From NCBI GenBank assembly GCA_949316235.1, contig OX438757.1:11092657-11156656 (forward strand): a DNA stretch of 64,000 bases, given 5' to 3'. Positions 10,770 through 21,255 of the stretch are shown here, one piece after another (positions within the stretch are counted from its first letter, which is position 1; every line of letters begins with the position of its first letter). The translations under genes were made by a program, and so were the position numbers. The DNA is from Oegoconia quadripuncta (Eukaryota > Arthropoda > Insecta > Lepidoptera > Autostichidae). The notes below the pieces were generated by a model, which was not told the DNA's origin, made no database searches, and was given only the letters and a program-made list of their open reading frames with translations.

Positions 10770-11843
10770 TTATTCATCTACATTTATTTTATCGCCTTCA
10801 AAGTAGGCCCCATCGCTTGCAATACAACATCTCCACCGCTTCACCCAGTCTTCCATACATTTTTCATAGGCTATTTGCGGTATGGCCTTTAGCTCATTCA
10901 GCGAATTTTCTTTTATGGCTTCTATCGACTCAAAACGTTTTCCTCGAAGTGGTAATTTTAACTTGGGAAATAAAAAAAAGTCAGACGGAGCCATATCAGG
11001 TGAATACGGTGCTTGGTCGAGAACTTTTGTTGAATTTTTCGCTAAAAACTCTTTCACTGTAATGGCTGTGTGTGATGGTGCATTATCATGGTGCAGCATC
11101 CATGAGTTGTGTTGCCACAAATCTGGACGTTTTCGGCGGATACTCTCACGCAAACGCTTCATGACGCCTAAATAATATTCTTTATTCACTGTTTCTCCCT
11201 CTGGAAGGAATTCGGAGTGAACCACACCACGGTAGTCAAAAAAAACTGTCAGCATCACCTTGATTTTGGAGCGACTTTGCCGCGGTTTTTTGGGTTTCGG
11301 CTCGTTTTCGAGACGCCATTCTGAAGACTGTTGGCTTGTTTGCATGTCGTACTCATAAACCCATGTCTCGTCGCCAGTTATTATACGTTTCATAAAGGTC
11401 GGATCCGTAGAAGCTGGGGAAACCATGTCTTCAGCGACATGCTTTCGCTGCGCTTTTTGAACAAAATTGAGCTCTTTTGGAACTAGTCGAGCGGCGACGC
11501 GTTTCATGCCTAAAATGTCAATGAGAATGTTGTGGACGGACTTAAAAGATATGTTCACCTCACTAGCCAACTCTCTCAGACTCATACGTCGATTTTCGAG
11601 CACTAGCTTCTTGATTCTGTCGATGTTTTCTTTGGTCGTAGCGGTTGAAGGTCTACCAGAACGAGGCAAGTCTACTACTACTTCTCGGCCTTCTTTAAAA
11701 GCCTTATACCATTCATAAGCCCTTGTTTTCGATATACACGATTCGCCGTAGGTATTTCGCAACATTTTTAGTGATTCACCACATGAAATATCATTTGAAA
11801 CACAAAATTTAAGGCACACTCTTTGTTCAACAATATTTTCCAT
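10770..11843 (-). CDS. Mariner transposase (DD34D), complete
   Basis: The 357-residue protein has the usual mariner length (about 345-360). Order: an N-terminal helix-turn-helix DNA-binding region (about 1-110, with the GRPS linker at 63-66), a RLVPKEL variant of the WVPHEL linker motif at about 119-125, then the DDE catalytic core. The catalytic residues visible are D158 (TGDETW), D253 (HHDNAPSH) and D288 (YSPDMAPSD), with 34 residues between the last two, so DD34D. It cuts and pastes the element at TA sites in the nucleus. No frameshift or stop is present, so the copy may be functional. Subfamily is not resolved by eye; the C-terminus G-A-Y-F-E-G-D is common in insect mariners. Confidence 0.95.
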   Translation of the reverse strand: MENIVEQRVCLKFCVSNDISCGESLKMLRNTYGESCISKTRAYEWYKAFKEGREVVVDLPRSGRPSTATTKENIDRIKKLVLENRRMSLRELASEVNISFKSVHNILIDILGMKRVAARLVPKELNFVQKAQRKHVAEDMVSPASTDPTFMKRIITGDETWVYEYDMQTSQQSSEWRLENEPKPKKPRQSRSKIKVMLTVFFDYRGVVHSEFLPEGETVNKEYYLGVMKRLRESIRRKRPDLWQHNSWMLHHDNAPSHTAITVKEFLAKNSTKVLDQAPYSPDMAPSDFFLFPKLKLPLRGKRFESIEAIKENSLNELKAIPQIAYEKCMEDWVKRWRCCIASDGAYFEGDKINVDE

Positions 11844-11998
11844 TGTAAAAATCGCCGAGGACTCAAAACTATGACCAACAAAAAGTGTAGTTTAAAACAA
11901 ATTAAATGACAGATCCCGCTCAAATTTTGCGCGCTAAATCAGTACAGTGCTACCAACATGCAGTAAAAAAATTTGAACGACCTCTTTTACGCGGGTCT

Positions 11999-12025
11999 TT
12001 TTATTGACATATTCCCGATACTTTT
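11999..12025 (-). repeat. Mariner right terminal inverted repeat
   Basis: Transposase is expected to bind both ends. This end is upstream of the transposase start, so promoter function is likely to lie at 11844-12025. Confidence 0.85.
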
Positions 12026-12027
12026 TA

Positions 12028-12135
12028 CACAGAGTAGTATATCCTATGACACTACCGGGACTGGAATCTAACGACATCTATTTGTCCAAATGAGCTGAGG
12101 CGTTTAGGCTGCAGGTACATACTTCGGCGCGGAAT
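12028..12135 (+). repeat. Local repeat H, copy 1, right part
   Basis: Shares 'tctaacgacatc', 'gtccaaatgagctga' and 'cgtttaggctgcaggtacat' with copy 2. Confidence 0.75.
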
Positions 12136-12203
12136 TTGAGTTGCATCTGTAATTTATATTAAATATAGTGCTGTTTATAGTTATATCGTATCTAGTGTGT
12201 ATT

Positions 12204-12243
12204 GCGAATTTCATAACGGACTTTTGTCCGTTATGAAATTCGC
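12204..12243. repeat. Perfect 18-bp hairpin, 4-nt loop
   Basis: 12204-12221 (gcgaatttcataacggac) is perfectly inverted at 12226-12243 with loop TTTT. Sits between the two copies of repeat H. Unusually perfect for this decayed sequence, so either recent or constrained. Confidence 0.9.
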
Positions 12244-12286
12244 TGTTTTTACATCGAACAAAGAGTTTGTCTTAAATTTTGCGTCG

Positions 12287-12575
12287 CCAATGGAAATAAT
12301 AATTATTACGACAGTGAACATAGAAAATAACTGATTGAGTGATACGAGCGTTTCAGTAAAACATTTTTTTACTATGTAGTGGCTGAATTCGGTTGGTTTT
12401 TCGGCAAAAAAATATTTTTGCTGTCAAGTGGGACAAAATGGCTGTTATCGTCCGCCATGTTAGATTAATAATAACGTCATATACCTTGTGACACTGGGAT
12501 TGGGATCTAACGACACCTCATGTCCAAATGGGCTGAGTCGTTTAGGCTGCAGGTACATACATACATACAGACATG
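12287..12575 (+). repeat. Local repeat H, copy 2 (empty site)
   Basis: Same blocks as copy 1 in the same order and orientation, without a mariner. It ends in 'gcaggtacatacatacatac'. Confidence 0.75.
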
Positions 12576-13080
12576 GTAAATACATTACCCTCATTTTGTC
12601 TTCACCGTAGTCGGACAAAAACGGAAATGCTGTTTCCCTTTTTTAAAAAAACTAATACATATAAGTCACATGCTATGATTCCAAACTTGACTTTGAACAA
12701 CATTTCTCTAACAGGAGCGGCTTTTACAAAATTGTATATACTTACTATGTAAGTCTTTGCTTGCTTATCTAAGTAGTATTAAGTAAATGTTAGCAGAGTC
12801 CGGGATTTCGTACACGTTGACGTCGCAAATATACTTATTCCTATAGGTAGGAAAGTAGATAGATAAGCATTTATTTATGTAGAGTATTGGAGCACTTCTT
12901 TGTTGGAATTGTTGAAGACTTATATTCGCATAGTTTTCCTTAGTAGTTACTTATTAAGCAAATTTATTAAAATATTTCATAAACTTCTATCGTTTTCTAA
13001 AACACTATCTGAATTCAGTTAAGAGTTTCTACGTGATGCATGTTCAGACAAATTTCTAAACTGACAAAAATTATAAAACA
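12576..13080. other. AT-rich stretch, nothing recognised
   Basis: No gene or repeat recognised. Confidence 0.45.
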
Positions 13081-13119
13081 TTCCTTATTTAAACAATAAA
13101 GCGTATTTGATTGATTGAT
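13081..13119 (+). repeat. LINE 3' tail with (TTGA)n
   Basis: 'ttccttatttaaacaataaa' then 'gcgtatttgattgattg'. The inverted relative is at 52808-52915. It contains AATAAA and is a very short 5'-truncated insertion. Confidence 0.6.
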
Positions 13120-14158
13120 AAAAATGAGTAAATAAAATAATAAAATAGAATAAATGAAAAAATCTCTCCACGAGAAGGATAGAAAACCTAATTATAAGTA
13201 ATACCTAAATAACTTTGAATGATTTTCCAGAATTCAACGATTATAAAGAAAGTGGCCATTTTTATCAATAATTTGTATATTTTATATGATTAACTGGATA
13301 CCCGTTTGACCACAACTGAAATAACCGTAATTAAATCTATTTAGATATTGTTATAATTAGCTATAACATATATCGTGTATATATTTTGAAGTATGCTCTA
13401 TTTAAGACATTTTATTTGTCCAATGAGGGTGCCACTGGACGGATTAATGCACTCTCATACTACTAATTCTTTACCCCCTTCAAATTACCATATTCAATGT
13501 AGTATGGACCACACAAAATATACAGTTTTATTATTGGATATGAATAGATTTTACAAAATTCACGTGTTTTTAAACGCCATGCCAGCGGTATTGCGTCATT
13601 CGTTTGCGCCATCAATTTAAGACTGTTAATTTAATTTTTTTAACGAAGCTCAAGTTTCTTTGTTGTGTTTTATTTTCTTGGAAGTTGTTCTTAACCCAGC
13701 AAAAAACGATTCTTTATAAAGAAACGACGGCATAATTAAAAATCATACTAATTCACACTAATATTGTAAATGCAAAAGTTTGAGGTAACAACCTCTTCAC
13801 GCCTAAACGACTGAAATTAGATTGGTAAACAGATTAAGACCTGGATTAACATATAAGCTAAATTCTTGCTGAACCGATTTTGATGAAATGTTCCACGTGA
13901 ACAAAGTCAAAATTCAATAGCTAATAAAGACATAATCTTTGTTATAAATAATAGGAATAAGGATTGTACTATTAATATTTTAGTGGATGTAATATATTAT
14001 ACCTACTCCATTTTAGATTAGATAAACCTAGTCTACTAAAATATAAACCTATCCTTAATATCGTAAAGGATTATAGGATATACTAAGGTCATTGGCCTCG
14101 ATTGGTTCGAACCAGGTGTGATCGCTACATCTTTTACAGCAGTGACCTTATTTATATA
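13120..14158. other. AT-rich stretch, nothing recognised
   Basis: A 75-codon plus-strand frame at 13393-13620 shows no domain. Confidence 0.45.
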
Positions 14159-14216
14159 TTGTTACGCATGTATGGTGTAGTGGTTACAAACTGCTATACC
14201 AAAACGTCTAGCTCAT

Positions 14217-14413
14217 AATAATATAATAATAACTTTAATAACTTTATTCCAAAAAAGTTTACAGTTTATCTTATAATCTATATTAAGCTAGTAATTTTGT
14301 ATTCCAATAATATAGCCCCTGTTGCCGAACTAGGTTGAAAAACCTGTATTTCAGCATACAGTGCCCTTCTCCATAGGACAGTATCACTAGCCTTATAGTC
14401 ATCATAACCAATG
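14217..14413 (-). mobile_element. LINE-A 3' end, 5'-truncated, inside SINE-2
   Basis: The minus strand reproduces the last 190 bp of the full-length LINE-A (42120-42310): 'tgatgactataaggctagtg', 'caacctagttcggcaacagg', 'attactagcttaatatag', AATAAA, then a (TTA)n tail. Near-identical to the full-length copy, so fairly young. Confidence 0.9.
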
Positions 14414-14844
14414 TTTGTATGATGAATACGGTCATGTGTTATCGTGTTATGGATGTTGTCATTTATATGCAGATACAGAATTCGAGTAATTTCCATTAAC
14501 TGGTGACGCCAGTCTTTATTACGAACAACTTCCCCAAGGAACCATAGTCGAATTCGATCAAATAAATTTGGTTTACCCATACAAAGTAAACTGTTCTAAA
14601 ATAGTGTTGTTGCAATAGCGATAGTTCACGTATTGATAGTTGTCCTTGAAAAATAGTCGATAGCGCGACTAGTCCTATCGGAAATATGGAAATGCTGCAA
14701 TATGATCGATTCTATCGATATTATTGATAGATCGATTTGTTTTTCGTCAATACTCGTAGATGCATGTTATGGAGGAGCGGGACTTCCTGACACAAGTATT
14801 CTAAATACTTACTACTCAATGGTAAGAGAGAAAAAACTTACTTC

Positions 14845-15225
14845 GCGGTTCGTGCGATCTACAAGTTAGGCTCCCGAGTATCTCTGAGGAATAAATTTCA
14901 AGAAATCAATATATTAACTTTGGCATCGCAATATATTTACGAAAACTTAATGTACGTAAGAAAGAATCTGTATTTGTTTAGGAAAAATTGTGAAATACAC
15001 AATGTTAATACAAGATATAAAAATAAACTTGCTGTCCATAGCAGTCGCTTACACAAAGTCACTAAGTCATTCAAGGGACAATGTATACGCTTTTACAATA
15101 AGGTTCCGGTAGACATTCAAAATTTGCCTTTAAATAAATTTAAAACAACCATTAAACGGAAACTATGTGCCAAAGGCTATTATAAAATTTCTGACTATCT
15201 GGATGATAAGAATGCGTGGACATGA
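14845..15225 (+). pseudogene. LINE-B ORF2 C-terminal fragment inside the hAT-like element
   Basis: About 127 open codons (A-V-R-A-I-Y at 14845 to D-K-N-A-W-T-stop) aligning with the C-terminus of the copy at 27785-28468: V-R-A-I-Y-K-L, Y-I-Y-E-N-L-M-Y-V-K-K, N-K-V-P-V-D-I-Q-N-L-P, Y-Y-K-I-S-D-Y-L-D-D. This is the region after the reverse transcriptase fingers and palm in non-LTR ORF2. Palm motifs are absent, so it is a dead 5'-truncated insertion. Confidence 0.8.
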
Positions 15226-15526
15226 ACCGCTCGCCATTATCCAGTATATTTTATTCTTATTTTCTTTGTCGAATCATAAATTTTACAATTAGGTATCTCA
15301 AATTGTATTTGTATTGACTTATTTAAAAAGAGCAACCCTGGAGTTTCTTGCTCGTTCTTCTCTGGGGAGACTGCCTAGTGAATGAGCGATAACTGTATGT
15401 CATGACGATTTCAAATGTTATTCTTATACTTACGAAATAAAAACATTTATGATTTTTACTAGGAAGTCTCAACCATGTTCCATTTAAATGTAAGATTATG
15501 AATTGAATAAACAATTTTGATTTTAT
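15226..15526 (+). repeat. LINE-B 3'-UTR
   Basis: Contains the family block 'agagcaaccctggagtttct' plus 'tgctcgttcttctctgggga', as at 28570, 57810 and 62190, then 'acgaaataaaaacattt' near 15440. A second A/T-rich tail to 15526 may belong to another insertion. Confidence 0.7.
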
Positions 15527-16189
15527 TTTTATCTGTGATGTATCTACGCGTATTGATAGCATCGATAGTATTGCTTTAGTAATTATGGAGCTATTATAGA
15601 TACTATCGACTGGGAATAAAACGGCACCTAATATTACATGGTAGCACGTGATGAAGTAGATATTGTCAATCTAATAAAGCAACTATACGAATGAACTGCG
15701 ATTGTGTAATATTATGATTTATGGGATAGATGAACTTTGTAACCACCTATATTACTTTTTTTAGGCAAGCAATAGTATCGTAATACGTTCGATTATCGAT
15801 ATCATCGATAGTGTTTGTACTAATAGTATAGATACTATTGATCTTTAGCATTAGTATTACTTATTTTTATCACTCGATACTATCGATAGTATTGTCAAGG
15901 GTCGATAGTTTCGATACGACTATCGATAGACTGCCGTAACAACACTATTCTGAAGCCACCTTTAGCATGGAAGTCTAATAATTTTCATCTGAATTACACG
16001 AATTCAATTTCAACCTGTTTTTAATTACAAAAAAAATGTATTTATATGGTATATCAACCATCTCGTATCCATAATATAAGCCAAATTGCTTAGTGTGTAT
16101 TAGGTACTATATATATATACCTTGTATACTAGGTATAGTATATACAATAGAGAGTCTGTAGAACAAAACCAATAGCGTTTAGTTAATAG

Positions 16190-16222
<33 letters not shown>

Positions 16223-16228
16223 GTAATA
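16190..16228. repeat. (TAA)n microsatellite
   Basis: About 11 trinucleotide units with one interruption. Could be a LINE-A-type tail but no LINE body precedes it. Confidence 0.85.
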
Positions 16229-17204
16229 AATACATAAAATATCCTTAGACACTTAGATAATTGATAAACGTGAGAATAAACTGCCCAAACGTCTTAATTC
16301 GAGAATCCCGTGGGCGTGTAACAACAAACCACTCAATTAACTCGTGTTAGGGTTCCGTAGGTGACGACAGAAACAGTTGTGTCATCTGTCAAGTAATGTA
16401 ACAATTGTCTATGAAACATATTTGGCAAAGTACCAAGTTTACAGTTCCCTGAGTTAGAGATTGTTCAATGTCATCCATCACTTCAAGTTGGCAAGGTGTC
16501 AGCAGAACTCGTCTGTTATTTCTTAATTATCTTTAAAGTCTTTTGCAGGTCTTCAAAGGATTTCTATTCTTTTAAATGACTTCAAATAAGGTGTCAGTTC
16601 GCAATTCGACTGCATTTTTTAAAATAACTTTTCCTAATTGTCTCCGTTAGTTGTGAACCCAAATCAATAATTCTTTTCTTCTTGTTTCAAAGGGTTAGTT
16701 TCAGGATGATTCCATATTGTTATTTTGGTTAAAATCAATGATGTACACCGGAAACAGGCGGTGGAAATCGATTGCAGTCAGTAAGTTTGGCAAATTATTG
16801 GTGACTCAGTTATTGTCTTTAATCAATTAATAATTTTAATATAATTCGACATAATCTAGTCACGACGGTTTGTAAGCCAAGTTATGAATATCATATTGAA
16901 AAAAATTTATGTCGCCCATTTCTTTCTTTCTTTGGGTTTCCCTCATGATGGAGCATCAGAATAACTTATTAATTATACTAAATTATTTTGATCGAAGATT
17001 AATTAGAATTTGTATTTGAGATTTCGTTTCTATAAAATATTTCCGAATAACGAGCTAAATGTGCAAATGTAGCAATGTCAAAAATTGGTTGTCTACTAGT
17101 CCTATATCTACAATGTCCTACGAATAAGCTTGACATCATTAAACCAAAAATTTCATGAGATTAAACAAGCGACTAATTTGTCATTACTTGTACGATCAAC
17201 AATC
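16229..17204. other. Nothing recognised
   Basis: No gene or dispersed repeat recognised. Confidence 0.45.
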
Positions 17205-17880
17205 CACGGACCACTGTAAATCCTCCGCGGTAATGCCATGCAAATCATGAATTAGGAGTGCCTTATGTGACTTAAGATACGCCCAGCATGCATATCCTCT
17301 AAGGTAAAGGGATACACATCGTGAATTAGCAATTGGTTATGTGACGGAAGTTCTGCCGAGCATGCTTATCCTCTAAGGTAAAGCGATACACATCATTAAC
17401 TAAGAATTGGTTACGTGACGTACGTTATGTCGACCAGTTTTGCTCTAAGGTAAAGCAATACACATCGTGAATTACGAGTGGCTTACGTGACGTAAGATAA
17501 GCCGAACATGCTTATCCTCTAAGGTAAAGCCATAGACATGTTAACTAAGAGTTGGTTACGTGACGTACGTTATGTCGAGCAGTTTTGCTCTAAGGTAAAG
17601 CGATACACATCGTGAATTACGAGTGGCTTACGTGACGTAAGATAATGCTTATCCTCTAAGGTAAAGCGATAATCGTAAACTAAGAGTTGGTTACATGACA
17701 TATGGTACGTTATATTGAGCAGTTATCCTCTAAGGTAAAGCGATAACATCGTGAGTTAGGAGTTGGTTACGTAACGTAAGGTACGCCGAGCATGCGTATC
17801 CTCTGTTAAAGCGATACAAATCGTGAATTAGGACTGGCTACCGTGACGTAAGTTAGATCGAACATTCGTATTAGGACTCT
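17205..17880. repeat. 72-bp minisatellite, about nine units, CRE-like motifs
   Basis: The box 'ctctaaggtaaag' recurs at 17297, 17371, 17443, 17517, 17588, 17654 and 17728, with degenerate forms at 17222 and 17801 (spacing 66-75 bp). Two unit types alternate in the middle: one with 'ggcttacgtgacgtaagat', the other with 'gttggttacgtgacgtacg'. Each unit therefore carries TTACGTGACGTA, close to bZIP/CREB-ATF half-sites. Regulatory function is only a possibility. Confidence 0.9.
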
Positions 17881-18436
17881 TGCTCAATACTATCTCCGAA
17901 AAATCACCATTATACTTACAACATTACTCTCCTTTCAATTTCGTCGCAATCGGGAAAGATTACGCATTTACTCCATCGGTTCAGAACATCGTTTGTCCTT
18001 TACGTCCCAATATTGTATTAGTTACGACATATTTCGAATTACTGTGGGCTGTATGATTAATTACACATTAAGTGGCAATTGTGTCAAGTTTCGCTTGCGT
18101 GAGTTTAGCAATATTATATGGTACATACAAGCACTCAATATCGAAGCAATTTTATGTGTCTCGTAGGGGACGTGGTGCTTATTAAATTGAATGAGGTAGA
18201 AAATTGTTGTCATAACATTGGTTGTAAAATCGCATTGAAATAAACAAACATTAAATTTTATGTTACAGTGCATTTATAAATTGGGCCAAACCATACTTCT
18301 CTGTTCTGTTCTTTGAAGGCTATGTACGATAGGGATTTTAAATCATTAAGCCTCATCTGTTGGTCCACATAGACATTATAGTTGTAAAAAGGACCAAATC
18401 TAGACGCGAATTTAAATATATTTTTATGGGGTTACA
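17881..18436. other. Nothing recognised
   Basis: No gene or repeat recognised. Confidence 0.45.
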
Positions 18437-18878
18437 TGGAATGGAATGGCTCAATGTAAACAACATTGGGTTCACGATTCGGAGGTCGCGGTTTCGATCC
18501 CCAGCGGGGTACATATTTAGTACTCGGTTTGGTTGGTGGTATTAAATGTCCGCCTGACTAGAATAGAATAGAATATCTTTATTTGCTTTAAATGTGGTTA
18601 CATTTTATTGGTGGAGACATGAAATAGTAGGTTTCTCACACTTAGTCTTTTCCAGACATGCAAATATGTTGTTGGACAAAACTTAGCTACCACCATCTTA
18701 TCTAAATCTGCCGCCAAACAGCAATGATAATATCATTGTTGTGTTCCGGTTGTCAGAGATAAGATAGCCAGTTCCCCAAAGGTTTTCGGGTCAGTACGCT
18801 ACCACCTTCGCCCTCATCTTCACTTAACATCAGGTGTGATTGAGATCAAGTGATAACCCGTGGTGCATAGAAAAAAAA
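18437..18878 (+). mobile_element. SINE-1 copy interrupted by a LINE tail
   Basis: Head with 'gtttcgatccccagcggg', body resuming at 18684 with 'tagctaccaccatcttatc', 'gataagatagccagttcc' and an A-rich end. The break falls inside the conserved 'ctggctagctacc' block. Confidence 0.82.
18562..18683 (-). mobile_element. LINE 3' end inserted in SINE-1
   Basis: On the minus strand the segment ends 'aaataaagatattctattct' plus another ATT, i.e. AATAAA and a (TATTC)n tail. It is 5'-truncated to about 120 bp. Confidence 0.65.
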
Positions 18879-19539
18879 TTAAGATATGAGGTACTATAAT
18901 GAAACCGTACAAAATAAGATTTTAGATATATTTAAGTGTAATGGAGGTGTTAAAAGATTGAACCCTTTGTTTATCTGTTTCAGAACTCAACATAAAAGTG
19001 ATAGCTACATAGCAGACCAAACTAATAAAAATTATTAATGCAATATAATTCTTCCGTCATAAATTGGCCAAAACAACCAATTCCTCTAAGGTCCTGGTTC
19101 TCTTTCTCCGGAGTGCTTCATGAGATCTTCACCACAATTATATGGATACACCCTGGCGGTATACTCTTTCAAAAAAAGTTAATTTATAAAACCAAAAAAC
19201 CGACTGCTTATGAATGCCGAACTAAACAGATGTGAACAAGAAGAAATTGCTAAGTGGAGATTACATACGCAAGCCTTCACATGGAGCTATACATTACCAG
19301 CATAAATAGACCTCGCGTAGGTTGAATCACGCATAACGTGGCATGGCCAACTCACGTTCATTAAGCATAGCTTGACATGTAGCCGTCTGTAGAGGCTCTT
19401 AAAAAATCATGATTATCACATTGTAACACGCAGTCGGAGGCTACAATTATTTCTAGACTAATTTCTTTGATATAAATAAGAAGGATTCATTATATTGCAT
19501 TAGTGCAATTGCATTAGACCAATAAAAATTCTTAGGTAT
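18879..19539. other. Nothing recognised
   Basis: A 65-codon frame at 19038-19235 has no recognisable features. Confidence 0.45.
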
Positions 19540-19645
19540 GTGAAGTCCCCAACCAGCATTGGGCCAGTGTGGAGGACTATGGCCCATACTCCTCCTTGTA
19601 CGAGGGAAGGCCCATATCCATGCAGTGGGATGTTTAAGGGCTGAG
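19540..19645 (+). repeat. LINE 3' end, relative of 652-962
   Basis: 'gaagtccccaaccagcattg', 'ggccagtgtgga', 'atgcagtgggatgtt' followed by 'gagatgatga'. Confidence 0.55.
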
Positions 19646-20023
19646 ATGATGAATTTAGAAAACCCCCGAGAAAAAACAGGCGATTATTTCATCCAGATAA
19701 CTGTTTCACCGATTTCCATAAAACATGACTGAGAACCTGTGCCCTGAAGACCACGCACTACTAAGATTCGTCCGGGCGGAGAGAGTTTTTCGTCGGAGAT
19801 TAAAAACAAGTTCTTTCTAGAAATCGATCGAAATTAACTTTCTTACACAGGCTCTGAAGTCCCTGTAAAATTCTTCAGTTCATTATAAAAGTTTTACAAA
19901 ATCCCCATTTTTTAGGATCAATCGCCAGAGGCTAAATGCGGACAACTTAGGGTTACGTAGTATATACCGCATATAATTTTAAACCTTATATACTTACATA
20001 ACTTCACGATCTTTATCTCTATA
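19646..20023. other. Nothing recognised
   Basis: No gene recognised. Confidence 0.4.
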
Positions 20024-20165
20024 TGGTCAGAGATATCCCAAAGAGTTTAATGCTTGAAATAACATTCAGAGTTCACCATACAAAATATACAAAAATGCAC
20101 ACGTGACACGTGAGCCCTGGTTGTAGAAACGTACAAATGTATGGATTTTTAAAGACACCCCCACG
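20024..20165 (-). repeat. Dispersed repeat family A, copy 4 (3' half)
   Basis: Minus strand: 'ctcacgtgtcacgtgtgcat', 'gttcacc' and 'tttgggatatctctgacc', as in copies 1 and 3. Confidence 0.65.
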
Positions 20166-21255
20166 TAAAGATACGGTTTGATTTCAATTTTTTTTTACCG
20201 TGCCAAAACTACTTTAAGCCTTACAATTTTGCAAATAGGCTTATTTTACGGACGGCAAAATTAATTTTGTTGTTTACTGAAAATTTTCGCCTGTATTTAA
20301 CTACTTCCTCGTTTTGTTTCAGTTCAGTTTCCAAACATGGTTGGATTAATAAATTTAAAATTATTTAATTAATATTTATTTCTACCGAAATCGAGATATA
20401 ATTTTGAAAGCTCAGTCTAATAATATACGCACAATTAGGTGATCTAATAAATATTTAATTTTTCTTTTCACGTCTGTGTATCCATTTACCACGCTATGTT
20501 CCAGAGAAATTTCATTCAAATCGATGCAAAGATTTGCGACGGACTTTGGGAGGTTTCTATTTTTAAAAATTTTCTAAGGAACCCTAAGGACCTGTTTAAT
20601 CCTTTAGATTTTGCTAGACTCAGTAATACCTATTATCCAGTTTTCTTTCAACGTACCTATAACAAAATTTTACTCATGGCGTGAATATTATGCTAAGCTG
20701 GTACCAATCTCAATACTAAAACAAAATGATATCATAAAAAGTTCATGTCAATATCCCTTGTAACTTCAGAAATCGGTTTCGCACATATTAGTACTCGTAA
20801 AATGTAAGTGAAATCGACGAAGCATGAAATAGGTAAAGTCAGATATATCAAATTCGTATCTTTTTTACCTTCAACGAATTCTCAAAGAACTCATAATTAC
20901 ACATTTCTAATATTACCAAAATTTTACGATCCAATTCGTTAGGTAACAACATAGACGCGGTAACACCTATATTTTTACTTTTACTACCACCTATATAAAT
21001 AACGAGGAATGAATGTAATATACAGGTCATACGTCTTTTAAATTGCCTTATTTTGTCTTAAACTACTTAATTAGTAATTAAACAATACACTAAATAAAGA
21101 ATAAAGAAAACAACATTACTTATTCAAAGCTCACAAACGGTAAGAAACTCTTTGAAACTCACAGAAGCTCTCGAAGTTTCTCAGTTAAAATTCACTTCTG
21201 ATAATGTTGACGTCATTCATTCGTCATTTGAAAATTCTACTCGTGCAAGGAGGTT
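20166..21255. other. AT-rich stretch, nothing recognised
   Basis: Short frames only. 21180-21225 has a TGACGTCA-type site ('aatgttgacgtcattcat'). Confidence 0.45.

Larger units (their letters stand above)
10728..12027 (-). mobile_element. Intact mariner element with TA target duplication
   Basis: Terminal inverted repeats lie at 10730-10756 and 11999-12025, matching over 'aagtatcgggaat[t/a]tgtc' with about three mismatches in 27 bp. TA dinucleotides flank at 10728-10729 and 12026-12027. The 1.3 kb length, TA target and single transposase frame are standard for Tc1/mariner superfamily mariners. The element splits local repeat H, whose uninterrupted copy lies 0.3 kb downstream. Confidence 0.9.
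14602..15947. mobile_element. hAT-like non-autonomous element with TATCGATA clusters
   Basis: The ends are inverted ('tagtgttgtt' at 14602 and its complement at 15938-15947) and flanked by 8-bp duplications ttctaaaa (14594-14601) and ttctgaag (15948-15955). The related empty sites at 46970 and 54700 read 'ccattctgaaaccac'. An 8-bp target with a [C/T]AGTGTTG end is the hAT pattern. It encodes no transposase. Sub-terminal arms hold four TATCGATA sites (14713, 15794, 15881, 15921) and many ATCGAT/CGATA relatives. Confidence 0.75.
14475..16018. mobile_element. Foldback element F, copy 1, split by an hAT-like MITE
   Basis: Left part 14475-14601 begins 'acag', then 'ttccattaactggtgacgcc' and 'ggaaccatagtcgaattcg'; right part 15948-16018 ends 'gaattacacgaattc' and 'aacctgt'. 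Without the inner insertion it is about 190 bp. Relatives: 46923-47085 and 54590-54885. Confidence 0.7.
14159..16085 (+). mobile_element. SINE-2 copy split by later insertions
   Basis: The head is at 14159-14212 ('tggtgtagtggttacaaac'), the body at 14414-14470 ('tttgtatgatgaatacggtc', 'gttatggatgtt'), and the 3' part at 16020-16085 ('tatcaaccatctcgtatcc'). The three pieces in order rebuild SINE-2 except for box B, which is lost at the first insertion. This is the outermost layer of the nest. Confidence 0.75.

Noticed and set aside
10745..11718. Plus-strand frames of 83-105 codons
   Set aside because: They lie antisense to the mariner transposase and show no domain of their own.
14278..14580. 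100-codon minus-strand frame, and its partner at 42023-42265
   Set aside because: Both share a C-terminus because both are read through the LINE-A 3'-UTR, which is not coding.
21120..21200. Heat-shock element ('gaaactcacagaagctctcg')
   Set aside because: Only two of the needed alternating nGAAn units are in register, so it does not meet the consensus.
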